From positions 1-64,000 of the forward strand of contig NZ_JAQTXM010000030.1 in assembly GCF_028688795.1 (NCBI RefSeq): DNA of 64,000 nucleotides, read 5' to 3'. Source of the stretch: Rhodoferax sp. Lineage in GTDB: Bacteria; Pseudomonadota; Gammaproteobacteria; Burkholderiales; Burkholderiaceae_C. Under the pieces are notes generated by a model. It had not been told where the DNA came from. It saw nothing but the letters and a program-made list of their open reading frames with translations, and did not search any database. Of the stretch, positions 16,448 to 25,641 are shown in pieces. Position 1 is the first letter of the stretch, and every line of letters starts with the position of its first letter. A program made the translations under genes and the position numbers.

Positions 16448-17317
16448 TTAAGCGCGTCGCAGGCGGATCTGGTTGGGCAGGGGCACGGAGCGTTGAAGCA
16501 CGTCCTGCCCAAGCCACAGGACGCAGGCTTTTGCCAGCTGCGCCACATGCTGGGGTGGCAGGCTCGCGTAGTCGGTATTGAACGCCGCCAGGCTGTAGCC
16601 GCCCCGGTAGCCCAGGGTGTGCAGGGTGCTCACGATGCTGGCCAATTTATCGCTTTGGTCGCCGTCACCCGGGAAGACCCGCCATGGCTCTGGGTCAGCG
16701 CCCAATCGGTCAGCCAACTGCACCAAAAAAAGTTTGTCAGGGTCAAGCATGTCCAGGTCTTCCAGCAGCGCTTCTATCGGCGTGTTGCTGGTCAGCAACC
16801 CATAGCTGTCCAGACACAGCCCCAGGTTAGGCATGTCTGCCGCACACACCAAGTCCCAGGCCTGCAAATAGTCCTTCACCAAGCTGCCACCTTGCCAGCC
16901 TTGGTAGCCGATCTTGATCGACATGGGAATGGCCAGCACGGCAAGCCGGCGCAAGTCGCACACCCGTTGGACTGCGTCAGAGCCACCACTCAGGCTGGAA
17001 GATGGCAGCACCAGCAGACGGCAACGCAGCGCGGCGCACATGCCGAGCATGGCCTTCACCACATCAAGCTTGTAGTGCTGCATGGGGCCGGTTGTGCCCT
17101 CAAGGTTGACGGGCGCTTGAAACGCCATCACATGCAAGCCACTGGCGCGAACCGCTGCAACGCCTGCATCCACTCCGCCAGGGTGGTTAACGATGTCTTG
17201 TGCGCACAGGGTGATCTGTGAGAACCCGGCTGCGCGCACAGCGCTCAGTTTGGCTTGCAGCGCGCCCGATAAAGATCGGCTGTCTACCGCAAAATCATTC
17301 ATGATGGCACTGTTCAT
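16448..17317 (-). CDS. TIM-barrel isomerase/dehydratase, QuiC N-domain type
   Basis: 289 residues from the ATG at 17317, seven bases after the stop of the HPPD-like gene. It has the xylose-isomerase-like TIM-barrel fold (ITLCAQDIVNH, HVMAFQAPVNLEG, LLVLPSSS, LGLCLDSYGLL, FLVQLADRL, WRVFPGDGDQ). The metal-binding acidic residues sit in CLDSYG and VFPGDGD. This is the fold of 3-dehydroshikimate dehydratase (AsbF, and the N-terminal half of QuiC), which makes protocatechuate from 3-dehydroshikimate. Beside an HPPD-like gene and two shikimate dehydrogenase paralogs, that reaction is the best guess. Confidence 0.75.
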   Translation of the reverse strand: MNSAIMNDFAVDSRSLSGALQAKLSAVRAAGFSQITLCAQDIVNHPGGVDAGVAAVRASGLHVMAFQAPVNLEGTTGPMQHYKLDVVKAMLGMCAALRCRLLVLPSSSLSGGSDAVQRVCDLRRLAVLAIPMSIKIGYQGWQGGSLVKDYLQAWDLVCAADMPNLGLCLDSYGLLTSNTPIEALLEDLDMLDPDKLFLVQLADRLGADPEPWRVFPGDGDQSDKLASIVSTLHTLGYRGGYSLAAFNTDYASLPPQHVAQLAKACVLWLGQDVLQRSVPLPNQIRLRRA

Positions 17318-17324
17318 GGTGCTC

Positions 17325-18227
17325 TCAGCCCCTAACGTCGTGAACGATTTCAAAGCTGACCCCACCTAGCCAGGTCTTGGTCAAGGCCCCGCGCTCGCTG
17401 GTCTGCACACTTTTTGAGGCCACAAACTCGACACCCCGCGCGCCGAGTTCAGCCACCGTGGCCAGCACGTCGGCACTTCCAAGGCCAACGCGCTGCAAGC
17501 CTTCGTCGTCCTCCACGTCCAGCACGCCGGCTTCTGGCTCAATCAGTTGGATGTAAAAGCGTGACTCGGGCGGGCAGGGGCTGCGCAGAATGCGCCCTTT
17601 GGGCAGAATGCCAAAACGCTGCTCGGCAGGCAGTTCTGTAAAACCAAACAACTCGCGGTAAAACTCGGTCCAGTCGTCTGAGCGGTCGTTGCCAATGTAT
17701 TGCACCACCCCAAAAAAGTGCAGCCCGGCGGTAGCTGGTGGGTGCTGATTCACCCCAGGAATGGGGGTGAAATCCACGTCGTAAATTGAAAACTGCTTGT
17801 GCCGGTCAATGAAATAGATGCGGCTTTTTCCGACCCCGTGAATCGCTGGAATGTTGAGCTCCATCACCTCGACATGGGTGGGCACGCCCCAAGCGCCCCG
17901 GTCAAGCGCGCGTTTGTAAGCGGCAGCTGCATCACGCACGCGCAGTGCAATGGCGGAAATCACAGGCTTGTCACTCAATGGCGCGCCCTTGGCGTGGGCG
18001 TTGACGATGATGTTGATGGCGCCCTGGCGGTACAGCAGCACCTCGCGCGAGCGGTGCCGCGCCACCGGTTTGAAACCCATGTTTTCCAGCACCTGCCCTA
18101 AGGCTTGCGGTTTGGCCGTGGCGTATTCGATGAACTCAATGCCATCCAGGCCCAGGGGATTGAGCCCCTCAACGATTTGTTCGCGGTCAAGAGCCACAGT
18201 AGGTGTGGAAAGATGGGTTGCCGTCAT
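17325..18227 (-). CDS. HPPD/VOC-family protein, QuiC C-domain type
   Basis: 300 residues from the ATG at 18227 (MTATHLSTPTV). Two glyoxalase/VOC repeats: residues about 20-150 (LDGIEFIEYATAKPQ, INIIVNAHAKG) and 160-300 (GLHFFGVVQYIGND, FYRELFGFTELPAEQRFG, FYIQLIEPEAG and the metal glutamate in SFEIVHDV). It resembles 4-hydroxyphenylpyruvate dioxygenase. In Pseudomonas QuiC, an HPPD-like half is fused after a TIM-barrel dehydratase; here it is a separate gene placed first, seven bases before the TIM-barrel gene. A joint function as 3-dehydroshikimate dehydratase is likely; activity as a true HPPD is less so. Confidence 0.8.
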   Translation of the reverse strand: MTATHLSTPTVALDREQIVEGLNPLGLDGIEFIEYATAKPQALGQVLENMGFKPVARHRSREVLLYRQGAINIIVNAHAKGAPLSDKPVISAIALRVRDAAAAYKRALDRGAWGVPTHVEVMELNIPAIHGVGKSRIYFIDRHKQFSIYDVDFTPIPGVNQHPPATAGLHFFGVVQYIGNDRSDDWTEFYRELFGFTELPAEQRFGILPKGRILRSPCPPESRFYIQLIEPEAGVLDVEDDEGLQRVGLGSADVLATVAELGARGVEFVASKSVQTSERGALTKTWLGGVSFEIVHDVRG

Positions 18228-18281
18228 GGTTTTATCCCTCGGGGTTGAATCAAAGCCATTATGCCGATGCAGCATGCACCA

Positions 18282-19778
18282 TCAGGCCGCATAACCACGC
18301 CGATTTTTCCACCACTTGGTCTGGCTCAGGATCGTGAACGTCAGGGCTGCCAGAATGATCGCTGACAGGGGGGCGGTGAAAAATTCACCAAGAAACTGCC
18401 CTACATTGCCCTCAGCTGAGATCATGGCCTGACGGTAAGACGAGTCCATCAGCGGGCCCAGAATCATGCCCAAAATGATGGGTCCAACCTGAAAGCCATA
18501 CATCTTGAAGGTGTAGCCCACCACACCAAACCCAAGCATCCAGTAGACATCAGCCGGGTTGTTGTTGATGGCGTAGGCGCCCACGGCCGACAGCATCAAG
18601 ATCAGCGGTAACAGTAGTGGCTTGGGCGTTTCGACTATCTTGGCAAAAATCTTGATGCCGGTCAGGCCAAACACCAGCAAGAAGCAGTTGGCCAGAGTCA
18701 ACGCACCCACCTGAAACCAGAACAGGTGCGGCGTTTCGATCATCAGCATCGGGCCGGGTTTAAGGCCATGGATGTACATGGCCCCAATGATCACGGCGGT
18801 CACGGCATCACCTGGAATGCCCAGCGTCATCATCGGGATGTAAGCACCTGGCACGGCAGCGTTGTTGGCCGACTCCGGTGCCACCAAGCCCTCATAAGCG
18901 CCTTCGCCAAACGGGCTGGATGGGTTCTTGACCGTGCGTTTGGCGTGGTCATAAGCCATCAGCGCGGCAATGTCGCCCCCCGCGCCAGGCAAAGCCCCCA
19001 CCACCACACCAATGCCCGAGGTACGGGTGGCCAGTGGCAAGTATTTCTTGACCAGACTCCATTCAGGAATGATCTTGTCGACGTTTTGCTTGACGGCTTT
19101 GAGATGCATTTCATGCAACTGCACCAGCACCTCGGCCACGCCAAAAAAACCGATCATGGCTGCCACATAAGAAATGCCGGCGGTCAGCTGCAGGCTGCCA
19201 AAGGTGAAGCGGGGTTCAGCCGTCATGGGGTCCAGACCCACCGAGCCAATCAACACGCCGACCGCACCGGCAAAAATCCCTTTCGCCAGAGATCCACCGG
19301 ACAAGCTGCCCACAAGCAAAATGCCCCAAATGGCCAGCATCAAATAGTCACGCGGTGCAAATTTGAGTGCCAGGGTGGCCACGGCGGGCGCGGCAATGGC
19401 CAGCACCAAAATGCCGACAAAGCCGCCAAATACTGACATCACCGTGGTCAGCCCAATGGCTTGGCCCGCCAAACCCCGTTTGGCCAGTGGGTAGCCATCC
19501 AGTCCGGTGGCAATGGCCGAGGGCGCGCCAGGGATGTTGAGCAAGATGGCACTGCGCGAGCCGCCGTACACACCGCCCAGGTAGATGCCGGCAATCACGG
19601 CCAGTGCTGAATTGATGTCCCACTTGAATGTGAACGAGATCAGGATCGACACCGCCATGGTGACCGAGAGGCCCGGAATAGCGCCAATATAGATGCCCGC
19701 AAACGTGCCAGCGGCAATCAGCCCCAACAGTTTGATGTCCACCCAGGACATGAAGAAATAGGCGAGGGCCTCACTCAT
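18282..19778 (-). CDS. tctA: Tripartite tricarboxylate transporter permease TctA
   Basis: 498 residues from the ATG at 19778, which overlaps the tctB stop by four bases (ATGA). About eleven to twelve membrane segments with the TctA hallmarks AGTFAGIYIGAIPGLSVTMA, GGVYGGSRSAILLNIPGAPS and GALPGAGGDIAALMAYDHAKR. With TctB and TctC it forms a binding-protein-dependent secondary transporter for citrate-like or aromatic acids. Context (QuiC-like and shikimate dehydrogenase genes) suggests a quinate, shikimate or hydroxybenzoate substrate. Confidence 0.95.
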   Translation of the reverse strand: MSEALAYFFMSWVDIKLLGLIAAGTFAGIYIGAIPGLSVTMAVSILISFTFKWDINSALAVIAGIYLGGVYGGSRSAILLNIPGAPSAIATGLDGYPLAKRGLAGQAIGLTTVMSVFGGFVGILVLAIAAPAVATLALKFAPRDYLMLAIWGILLVGSLSGGSLAKGIFAGAVGVLIGSVGLDPMTAEPRFTFGSLQLTAGISYVAAMIGFFGVAEVLVQLHEMHLKAVKQNVDKIIPEWSLVKKYLPLATRTSGIGVVVGALPGAGGDIAALMAYDHAKRTVKNPSSPFGEGAYEGLVAPESANNAAVPGAYIPMMTLGIPGDAVTAVIIGAMYIHGLKPGPMLMIETPHLFWFQVGALTLANCFLLVFGLTGIKIFAKIVETPKPLLLPLILMLSAVGAYAINNNPADVYWMLGFGVVGYTFKMYGFQVGPIILGMILGPLMDSSYRQAMISAEGNVGQFLGEFFTAPLSAIILAALTFTILSQTKWWKNRRGYAA

Positions 19779-20275
19779 TTGAAAACTCCGGCCAGCCAGG
19801 TGCCAGAGGGCAGCACCACAGCAAAAATGGTTTGAAATATGGCGTACACCACGGCCAGGCTCAACGCGCTGACCCACAGGTTAAGGATCAGCTTGCGGCT
19901 GCCCAGCAGCCACATGGAAACCACCAGAAACACATATGAGGACAGCACAAAGCCCAACCGCTCTAACAAAAACATGTAGGCGGCAATGGCAACCACAAAC
20001 TGCACCAGCATGCCAGGCGTGATCTGACGCACAAATTGGCGCCAAACCGACTCGCCGTCAGCCCCCGGTTGGGGTGTCATCCGTGCGGTTTCCCCCGCCG
20101 CAATCAAGCCAGAGATCAACATCACCGTCGCCGCAAACATGGGAAAGGCACCTGCCGAGGTGAGCGATTCAAACTTGGAAATGCTGTAGGCCTGCCACAG
20201 CATGAAAAGGCTGAAAACGATCAGCAGCAGGGCAAAGACGAACTCCCCAGGGAGTCGGCGACGTAACGAAAGCAT
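19775..20275 (-). CDS. tctB: Tripartite tricarboxylate transporter subunit TctB
   Basis: 166 residues, four membrane helices (about 10-30, 38-58, 90-110 and 120-160). It has the TctB pattern: an N-terminal helix followed by GAFPMFAATVMLISG and a long C-terminal helical pair (FVLSSYVFLVVSMWLLGSRK). It overlaps tctA by four bases. Its precise role in the complex is not well defined in the family. Confidence 0.9.
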   Translation of the reverse strand: MLSLRRRLPGEFVFALLLIVFSLFMLWQAYSISKFESLTSAGAFPMFAATVMLISGLIAAGETARMTPQPGADGESVWRQFVRQITPGMLVQFVVAIAAYMFLLERLGFVLSSYVFLVVSMWLLGSRKLILNLWVSALSLAVVYAIFQTIFAVVLPSGTWLAGVFK

Positions 20276-20342
20276 GGTGTCTCCTGTTTATTCTTGATCG
20301 GGAAGCATCGGGCTGGCGCATGGCCTGCCCGAGTTCAAGCCC

Positions 20343-21332
20343 TTATGGTTTTGCAATGCCCAGAGTGGCTGGGTCAACCTTGGCGACGCCCACATCCTGA
20401 TATGTCCAGGATGTGACTGACTGCCATTTCTTCAGGAACGCTTCCGCTTCAGCACCAGAGATGTTCATCATCACGTTGCCACGGTCTTTCATGAAGGCCA
20501 CGAATTTTGGGTCGCTTGCGGCTTTTTTGAAGGCAGCTGTCAACTTGGCTTTGGCCGCATCCGGGGTGTCTTTCTTCACGAACACGCCATAGAACGGACC
20601 CCAGGGTAGGTATTTGCCAAGGCCTGGCAGCGCGTCGGTGATGGGTGGTGTGCCTTCAAACGCTTCAGCGCTGATGCTGGCCAAGGCTTTGAGACGACCG
20701 GCCTTGATGTGCTCAGCAGCCGCTCCCACACCCACAAACATGAAGTCCACATGGCCGCCCAGCAAAGCCGTCACGCCCGGACCGTCACCGGCAAAGGGCA
20801 CCGCAGTGGTGGGGAACTTGGTCACGGTGGAGATCATGGAACTCACGGTGAACGGCAGGCCGCCGGTGCCGGTGGAGCCTTGTTTGATTTTGCCGGGGTT
20901 GGCTTGCACGTCGTTCAGCAGGTCTTTGAAGTTCTTCCAGGGTTTGTCCACCGTGGTCACGGCCAGCACGTTGCCGCGGCCAATGATGTTGACCGGGTAA
21001 AACTTGCTGTAGTCCAGGTCGCTGATGCCCAGGATGGGGTGCAGTTGCGGATTCTCCGCACCAATCAGAAGCGTGTAGCCATCAGAGGCTTGCTGGTTGA
21101 CAAAGTTGGTGGCAATGGCACCCACACCACCTGCCTTGTTTTGCAGCACAATTTTTTTGCCCAGGGCTTCTTCAGCCAACGGCGCCAGTGAGCGCGCGAC
21201 AACGTCAGTGGCGCCACCAGCACCCCATTGGATGATGCCGGACAGTTCACGGTCGGGGTAGGTCTGGGCATGGCCCAAAGTCGAAATCAGGGCGAGGGCG
21301 GTGGCACCCAGCAATTGACGGCGAAAGTTCAT
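20343..21332 (-). CDS. tctC: Tripartite tricarboxylate transporter receptor TctC
   Basis: 329 residues. A signal peptide (MNFRRQLLGATALALISTLG then HAQTYP) directs it to the periplasm. The Bug/TctC fold is seen in IIQWGAGGATDVVARSLAP, GGVGAIATNFV, PDGYTLL-type SDGYTLLIGA and GSTGTGGLPFTVS. It binds the solute for TctAB. The Bug family is greatly expanded in Comamonadaceae and Bordetella, so the substrate is uncertain. A 67-base gap separates it from tctB. Confidence 0.92.
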   Translation of the reverse strand: MNFRRQLLGATALALISTLGHAQTYPDRELSGIIQWGAGGATDVVARSLAPLAEEALGKKIVLQNKAGGVGAIATNFVNQQASDGYTLLIGAENPQLHPILGISDLDYSKFYPVNIIGRGNVLAVTTVDKPWKNFKDLLNDVQANPGKIKQGSTGTGGLPFTVSSMISTVTKFPTTAVPFAGDGPGVTALLGGHVDFMFVGVGAAAEHIKAGRLKALASISAEAFEGTPPITDALPGLGKYLPWGPFYGVFVKKDTPDAAKAKLTAAFKKAASDPKFVAFMKDRGNVMMNISGAEAEAFLKKWQSVTSWTYQDVGVAKVDPATLGIAKP

Positions 21333-21364
21333 GGAAAAGTCTCCTCTGGTTTAAAAATGTGGGC

Positions 21365-22327
21365 TCATGCCGCACGGGGTTGCAAAAAATTGGCCTGGGC
21401 CTGGGCAAGTTCTTCCTGCAGCTTGGCAGGGTAAATCTGCTCACGGATGCAGGTTGTGTCGTGACGCAGCGCAGTGGCAATGTCAGTGAAGCCAAAAAAG
21501 TCCATGTACAGGTGCGCTTGCTGAATCAACATTTCAAACCCTGGTTCAGCGTGCAAGCCGCGGGCTCGCGTGGCGTTTACCAAGGGCGTGGGGTAGTTCT
21601 TCATCACAATGTCGATCACAGCGGCGTGCGGAGCCATGCGCGATACATCACAGGGCAGGGAATCTGTGGAGTTCAGCCCCAGGGGCGATGCATTGATCAC
21701 CAGATCAAAGCCTTCGGGGTTGTTGCTGGCTGCGGCTCGAACCCGAGCTGAGTGGCTGATGGATAAGCGCTGAGCCACTTCCAGTGCCTTGCCAGGGGTT
21801 GGGTCAAACAACGCAACTTCCAAAACCTGGCCGGTCGGGCGGGGCTGCACCAATGAGGCACCAATGGCTGCTGCCGCACCACCAGCCCCGAGGATCAGCA
21901 CCTTTTTGCCGGCAAACGCCATGTTGAAGTAGTTGAGCGAATCAACCAAGCCTTCGCCATCAAACAGCCCGCCTTCCAATGAGCCGTCCGCATTGCGCCG
22001 AATGGCGTTCACCGCGCCCGACTGACGTGCCAGGTCGCTGTAGCGGTCAAGCACGTTCATCACCGGCACCTTGTGCGGAATGGTGATCCACATGCCCTTG
22101 ATGTTCTTGGCCAAAAAAGCTGTCTTGACGAAGGCCTCCAGATTTTCCGGTGCCACTTGAACCGGCACCAACAAGGCGTCATGGCCAAAACGCGCAAACA
22201 GCGGGTTGAATGTCTCCGGCGCCAGTACTTGCTCAACCGGATCGCCCAGAATCAGGTAGATGTCCGTGCTGCCGCTCACTGAGGGCTTGGCCGCTGCTGC
22301 GGTAGGGGAGTTGCGTTGATCGTTCAT
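21365..22327 (-). CDS. Shikimate/quinate dehydrogenase family protein
   Basis: 320 residues, first gene of the - strand operon. AroE fold with catalytic lysine in ITIPHKV (K86), asparagine in GAVNAIRR (N107), aspartate in GGLFDGEGL (D123), GAGGAAAAIG Rossmann loop, NASPLGLNS and a glutamine in MLIQQAHLY. As in the gene at 9139, an Asp (LFDPT, D175) replaces the NADP-type NRT after the second strand, so NAD and a degradative role are likely. An N-terminal 20-residue tail and a 40-residue C-terminal extension exceed normal AroE length. It faces the IclR regulator across 156 bases. Confidence 0.88.
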   Translation of the reverse strand: MNDQRNSPTAAAAKPSVSGSTDIYLILGDPVEQVLAPETFNPLFARFGHDALLVPVQVAPENLEAFVKTAFLAKNIKGMWITIPHKVPVMNVLDRYSDLARQSGAVNAIRRNADGSLEGGLFDGEGLVDSLNYFNMAFAGKKVLILGAGGAAAAIGASLVQPRPTGQVLEVALFDPTPGKALEVAQRLSISHSARVRAAASNNPEGFDLVINASPLGLNSTDSLPCDVSRMAPHAAVIDIVMKNYPTPLVNATRARGLHAEPGFEMLIQQAHLYMDFFGFTDIATALRHDTTCIREQIYPAKLQEELAQAQANFLQPRAA

Positions 22328-22483
22328 AATTGTGTTTCTGGGTGAACTTTAGCCAGTTGGGCCTGTAATAAAAAAGAAATTCTTTGATGTTTGTACGTTT
22401 AATGAATTTAAATGGTCGATCAACGCACACTTTGCGGGTAACTACTTAGGTTTGCGCAGTGTTCGTTCGATAAAGTTGACCGT
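22328..22483. promoter_or_regulatory. Divergent promoter region of the tct operon and IclR gene
   Basis: 156 AT-rich bases between divergent starts, the expected site for the IclR-type operator. GTTTGTACGTTTAATGAATT and GTTCGTTCGATAAAG are visible as half-site-like elements, but I could not define one clear palindrome. Regulation here is inferred from layout. Confidence 0.5.
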
Positions 22484-23281
22484 ATGACTGGACTTGATCT
22501 AACCTCGAAAGTTTCGCCTGGTGCCACACTGGACAAGCGCGACTGGATTGCTGGCCTGGAAAAAGGTCTGTCCGTCATCGAGGCCTTTGATGATGCGAAC
22601 CCGCGCATGACGGCCAGTCAGACCGGTGTGCGCTGCGGCATCACGCGCACTGCCGCCCGGCGCTACCTGCTGACCCTGAATTACATGGGCTACGTGGCCA
22701 CGGACGGCAAGCTGTTTTGGCTCACGCCGCGTGTCCTGCGCCTGGGCCAGTCGTACCTGGAGTCGGCCAGGCTACCGCGCATCGTGCAGCCGTTTTTGCA
22801 ACGGGTCACTTCAGGCACGCAAGAGATTGCTTATGTGAGTGTGATGGACGGTGATGATGTGGTCTACATCGCCCGCAATGGTTCTACGCGTGCCATGAAC
22901 ACCGGCGTGGTGTTGGGCTCGCGCGTGCAAGCACAGGTGACCGCCGCAGGCCTGCTGATGTTGGCGCTACGCGACCCCGTTTGGCTGGAAACCTGGTTGG
23001 CCAACCACGAACTCAAGGCTTACACCACCCACACCATCAACAACAAAGAACGCTTGCGCCTTGAGCTAGCGCGCATCCGCCAGCGCGGCTGGGCCGTGTC
23101 GGAGCAGCAACTGGAGCTGACCTACCGGGGCGTGGCCGTACCGCTGATTGACCGCAAGGGCGATTTGGTGGGCGCCCTGAATGTGACCATGCCCATGGGG
23201 CATGAAAGCACCGAAGATGCCGTGCAACGCGTGCTGCCAGTGCTGATGGAAACCGCTCGGGCGATGCGTAATTTGATTTGA
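22484..23281 (+). CDS. IclR-family transcription regulator
   Basis: 265 residues. N-terminal winged helix (residues about 20-85: SLSVIEAFDDANPRMTASQ-type KGLSVIEAFD, then GITRTAARRYLLTLNYMGYV) and a C-terminal GAF-like effector domain (about 95-265; VVYIARNGSTRAMN, GRVQAQVTAAG-like). This is the PcaR/PobR/PcaU type, which controls protocatechuate, 4-hydroxybenzoate and quinate genes, and it is divergent from the tct/quinate operon. The effector is likely a pathway intermediate. It is 29 bases upstream of the FUSC gene, so the two are probably cotranscribed. Confidence 0.92.
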   Translation: MTGLDLTSKVSPGATLDKRDWIAGLEKGLSVIEAFDDANPRMTASQTGVRCGITRTAARRYLLTLNYMGYVATDGKLFWLTPRVLRLGQSYLESARLPRIVQPFLQRVTSGTQEIAYVSVMDGDDVVYIARNGSTRAMNTGVVLGSRVQAQVTAAGLLMLALRDPVWLETWLANHELKAYTTHTINNKERLRLELARIRQRGWAVSEQQLELTYRGVAVPLIDRKGDLVGALNVTMPMGHESTEDAVQRVLPVLMETARAMRNLI

Positions 23282-23310
23282 AACTCAGGTCACCTAGCGC
23301 CGTTTTGTCC

Positions 23311-25536
23311 ATGTCGCCAACAGCCCGTTTTGAGATTTACAAACGTGATGCCTTGCGCATCGCGCTTAGCCACTACGTGACCAACGGTCTGTCGGCGGCG
23401 CTGGGTTTGTTGCTGATCGCGGGCGGCATCCATCTGCTGCTGGGGCCCTTCGCCGCGGCGGCTGCCTCGGTGGGCGTGGTGGTGTGTATTCCGCCAGACC
23501 AACCAGCGCCAAAACGTGGCAAATTTTGGCAACTGTTGCCAGCGTTTTTGCTTGGGTTACCACTTTTTTGGGCGGTGCAGGCGCTGCATGCCTCGCCCAT
23601 CTGGTTGGGCCTGCTGCTGGTACCGGCCAGCTTTTTGGCGTTTCTGGCGGGCGCCTGGGGCAAGCGGGGGCTGCCGATTTCGATCTCGGTCATGTTTGCC
23701 ATGGTGTTCTCGCTGGCGGTGCCAGACCACACCAACAGTGCCACCAACTTGACCACCTGCCTCTATTTCACGTTGGGTTCAGCGTTGTATCTGCTCTGGG
23801 CGACGCTGGCCAATGCCGCGCTCAACACACGCTATCGCGTGCAAATGCTGGCCGACACCCTGCTGGCGCTGGCGCATCTCATGCGCACCCAGGCGCAGCA
23901 ATTCATGCCCATCGAGACAAGCGATCTGCTTGTGCGTGCGCCCTTGATCGGCACCTTGCTCAAGCAACAGGCGGCATTGGCTGACCAATTGCAGGCCGCC
24001 CGCGACATTTTGCTGGAGTCGCCGCGATCCGCGCAGCGCCAACGGCTGGCCAATATGCTCGTGCTGGTGCTGGAGATACGTGACCATTTGCTGGTTTGCG
24101 AGCTCGATCTGGACACACTGAAATCCCACCCCGGCCATGAACCGGTGCTGAGCGGGCTGCGCGACATCCTGCAGCGGCTGGCTGATGAGGTCGATGCCCT
24201 GGCCGATGCCCTGATCCTTGCCCGCATGCCTTTGAAGTTTGAAAGTCACCGCCCGCAGCTGGCGAGTCTTCAGTGGCGCCACGACAACACGGCCGCAGCA
24301 GATGACGCTGCTGCGCCAAATCCCGCGATATTGGCCATGGGGATGGCCAGCCGGGTCGGCCACATGAATGACGATGCCTTGCGCCTGATTGCGCTGGCGC
24401 GTGGCGATGTTGAACCCGATGGGGGTCTGGTGCGCACCAACTGGCAACTGTTTGTCAGCCCTACGGTGTGGACCTGGCAGCCGTTTTACGCTCTGTGGCG
24501 CTGGAATGCGCCCCCGCTGCGCCACGCCATTCGGGCGGCGCTGGCCATTGGCACAGCGTATGCCGTGTCGCTGGCCTTGCCTTGGGGCACGCATGATTAT
24601 TGGATTTTGCTGACCATTGTGGTGGTGTTGCGCGGTAGCCTGGCCCAAACCCTGGAGCGGCGCAACAGCCGGGCCATCGGCACGCTGATTGGCTGTGTTT
24701 TGGCGGGCCTGCTGCTGTATGCGCATACGCCGCCACTGGTCTTGCTGGTGGTGGTGACGCTGGCGCAGGCCTTGGCCCATGCCTTTGCAATCAAAAAATA
24801 CCTTGTGACGGCAGTGGCCGCGACGGTGCTGGGCCTGCTGCAAGTGCAAATGCTCAATGCCGGCCCGAGCCCGGTTTTTGATGTGGTGGAGCGCATGTTC
24901 GATACCCTGATGGGCGTTGCCATTGCCTGGGCTTTCAGCTACGTTTTGCCTTCATGGGAGCGCAGCCAGATGGCGGCGTTGGTGAAGCGCGCGCTGGCAG
25001 CGCAGGCACGACACGCGCGGGTGGGCTTGAGCTTGTGGCAGTTGCAGGCGGTTGACAACGAGCCTGAAATCCAATGGCGTCTGGCGCGGCGGGAGGCTTA
25101 CGACAGCCTCTCGGCATTGGTGCAGGCCACCCAGCGCTCCTTGTCCGAGCCACGCGCCATGCGCCCACCGCTGGAGCCACTGGGGCGCCTGTTGGCCTAC
25201 AGTTACCAGTTACTCGCACAACTGACCACGGTCAAGACCATGCTGCTGCTGCTGCGCGGTCGCTTGACGCATCAAGAGATTGATGCGCCCTTGAAGCAGA
25301 CCGCGCAAGCCATCGAAACTGCTTTAACGGCGCGCGACCTGGGACTGCCACTTGGCCCGCAGCCTGCCACACCGCTGTCCTGGTCGGGTCTGAGCGACCC
25401 TTTTGATGGTGACCTCAGCCCCTGGCTATTGCGGCGGCTGCAACTGGCCGAAGGCATCGCAGGGCAGGTGCGCTGCAATGCTGATCAGGTATTGAATGAG
25501 GTTGCTGCGAAGGCAGATCGCAGGCCACTTGAGTGA
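23311..25536 (+). CDS. FUSC-family inner-membrane protein (aromatic acid efflux type)
   Basis: 741 residues from the ATG at 23311; an in-frame TTG at 23278, overlapping the iclR stop, is an alternative start. Two groups of six membrane helices (about 20-170 and 400-540) are separated by a large cytoplasmic helical region, the FUSC/AaeB/YccS plan. ARRAYS such as LPWGTHDYWILLTIVVVLRG and RNSRAIGTLIGCVLAGLL match the second half-unit. AaeB relatives export hydroxylated aromatic acids, which fits relief from protocatechuate or similar acids in this cluster. I see no membrane-fusion partner gene here. Confidence 0.85.
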   Translation: MSPTARFEIYKRDALRIALSHYVTNGLSAALGLLLIAGGIHLLLGPFAAAAASVGVVVCIPPDQPAPKRGKFWQLLPAFLLGLPLFWAVQALHASPIWLGLLLVPASFLAFLAGAWGKRGLPISISVMFAMVFSLAVPDHTNSATNLTTCLYFTLGSALYLLWATLANAALNTRYRVQMLADTLLALAHLMRTQAQQFMPIETSDLLVRAPLIGTLLKQQAALADQLQAARDILLESPRSAQRQRLANMLVLVLEIRDHLLVCELDLDTLKSHPGHEPVLSGLRDILQRLADEVDALADALILARMPLKFESHRPQLASLQWRHDNTAAADDAAAPNPAILAMGMASRVGHMNDDALRLIALARGDVEPDGGLVRTNWQLFVSPTVWTWQPFYALWRWNAPPLRHAIRAALAIGTAYAVSLALPWGTHDYWILLTIVVVLRGSLAQTLERRNSRAIGTLIGCVLAGLLLYAHTPPLVLLVVVTLAQALAHAFAIKKYLVTAVAATVLGLLQVQMLNAGPSPVFDVVERMFDTLMGVAIAWAFSYVLPSWERSQMAALVKRALAAQARHARVGLSLWQLQAVDNEPEIQWRLARREAYDSLSALVQATQRSLSEPRAMRPPLEPLGRLLAYSYQLLAQLTTVKTMLLLLRGRLTHQEIDAPLKQTAQAIETALTARDLGLPLGPQPATPLSWSGLSDPFDGDLSPWLLRRLQLAEGIAGQVRCNADQVLNEVAAKADRRPLE

Positions 25537-25588
25537 GCTCAACCCTGTGTGGACTGTGGCCGTGCACACGGAATATTTACTATGTAAT

Positions 25589-25641
25589 TTATAGCTACTT
25601 GCGCTTTATATGAAAGGGCTAGAAGCCTAAAATTTATAAAT
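25589..25641 (+). repeat. Interspersed repeat, copy 5
   Basis: TATAGCTACTTGCGCTTTATAT, AAAGGGCTAGAAGCC, then AATTTATAAA. It fills the gap between the converging FUSC and aroD genes and abuts the aroD stop codon. Confidence 0.88.

Noticed and set aside
18726..19436. 236-codon plus-strand frame opposite tctA
   Set aside because: Histidine- and glutamine-rich shadow of tctA, without ribosome binding site or homology by eye.
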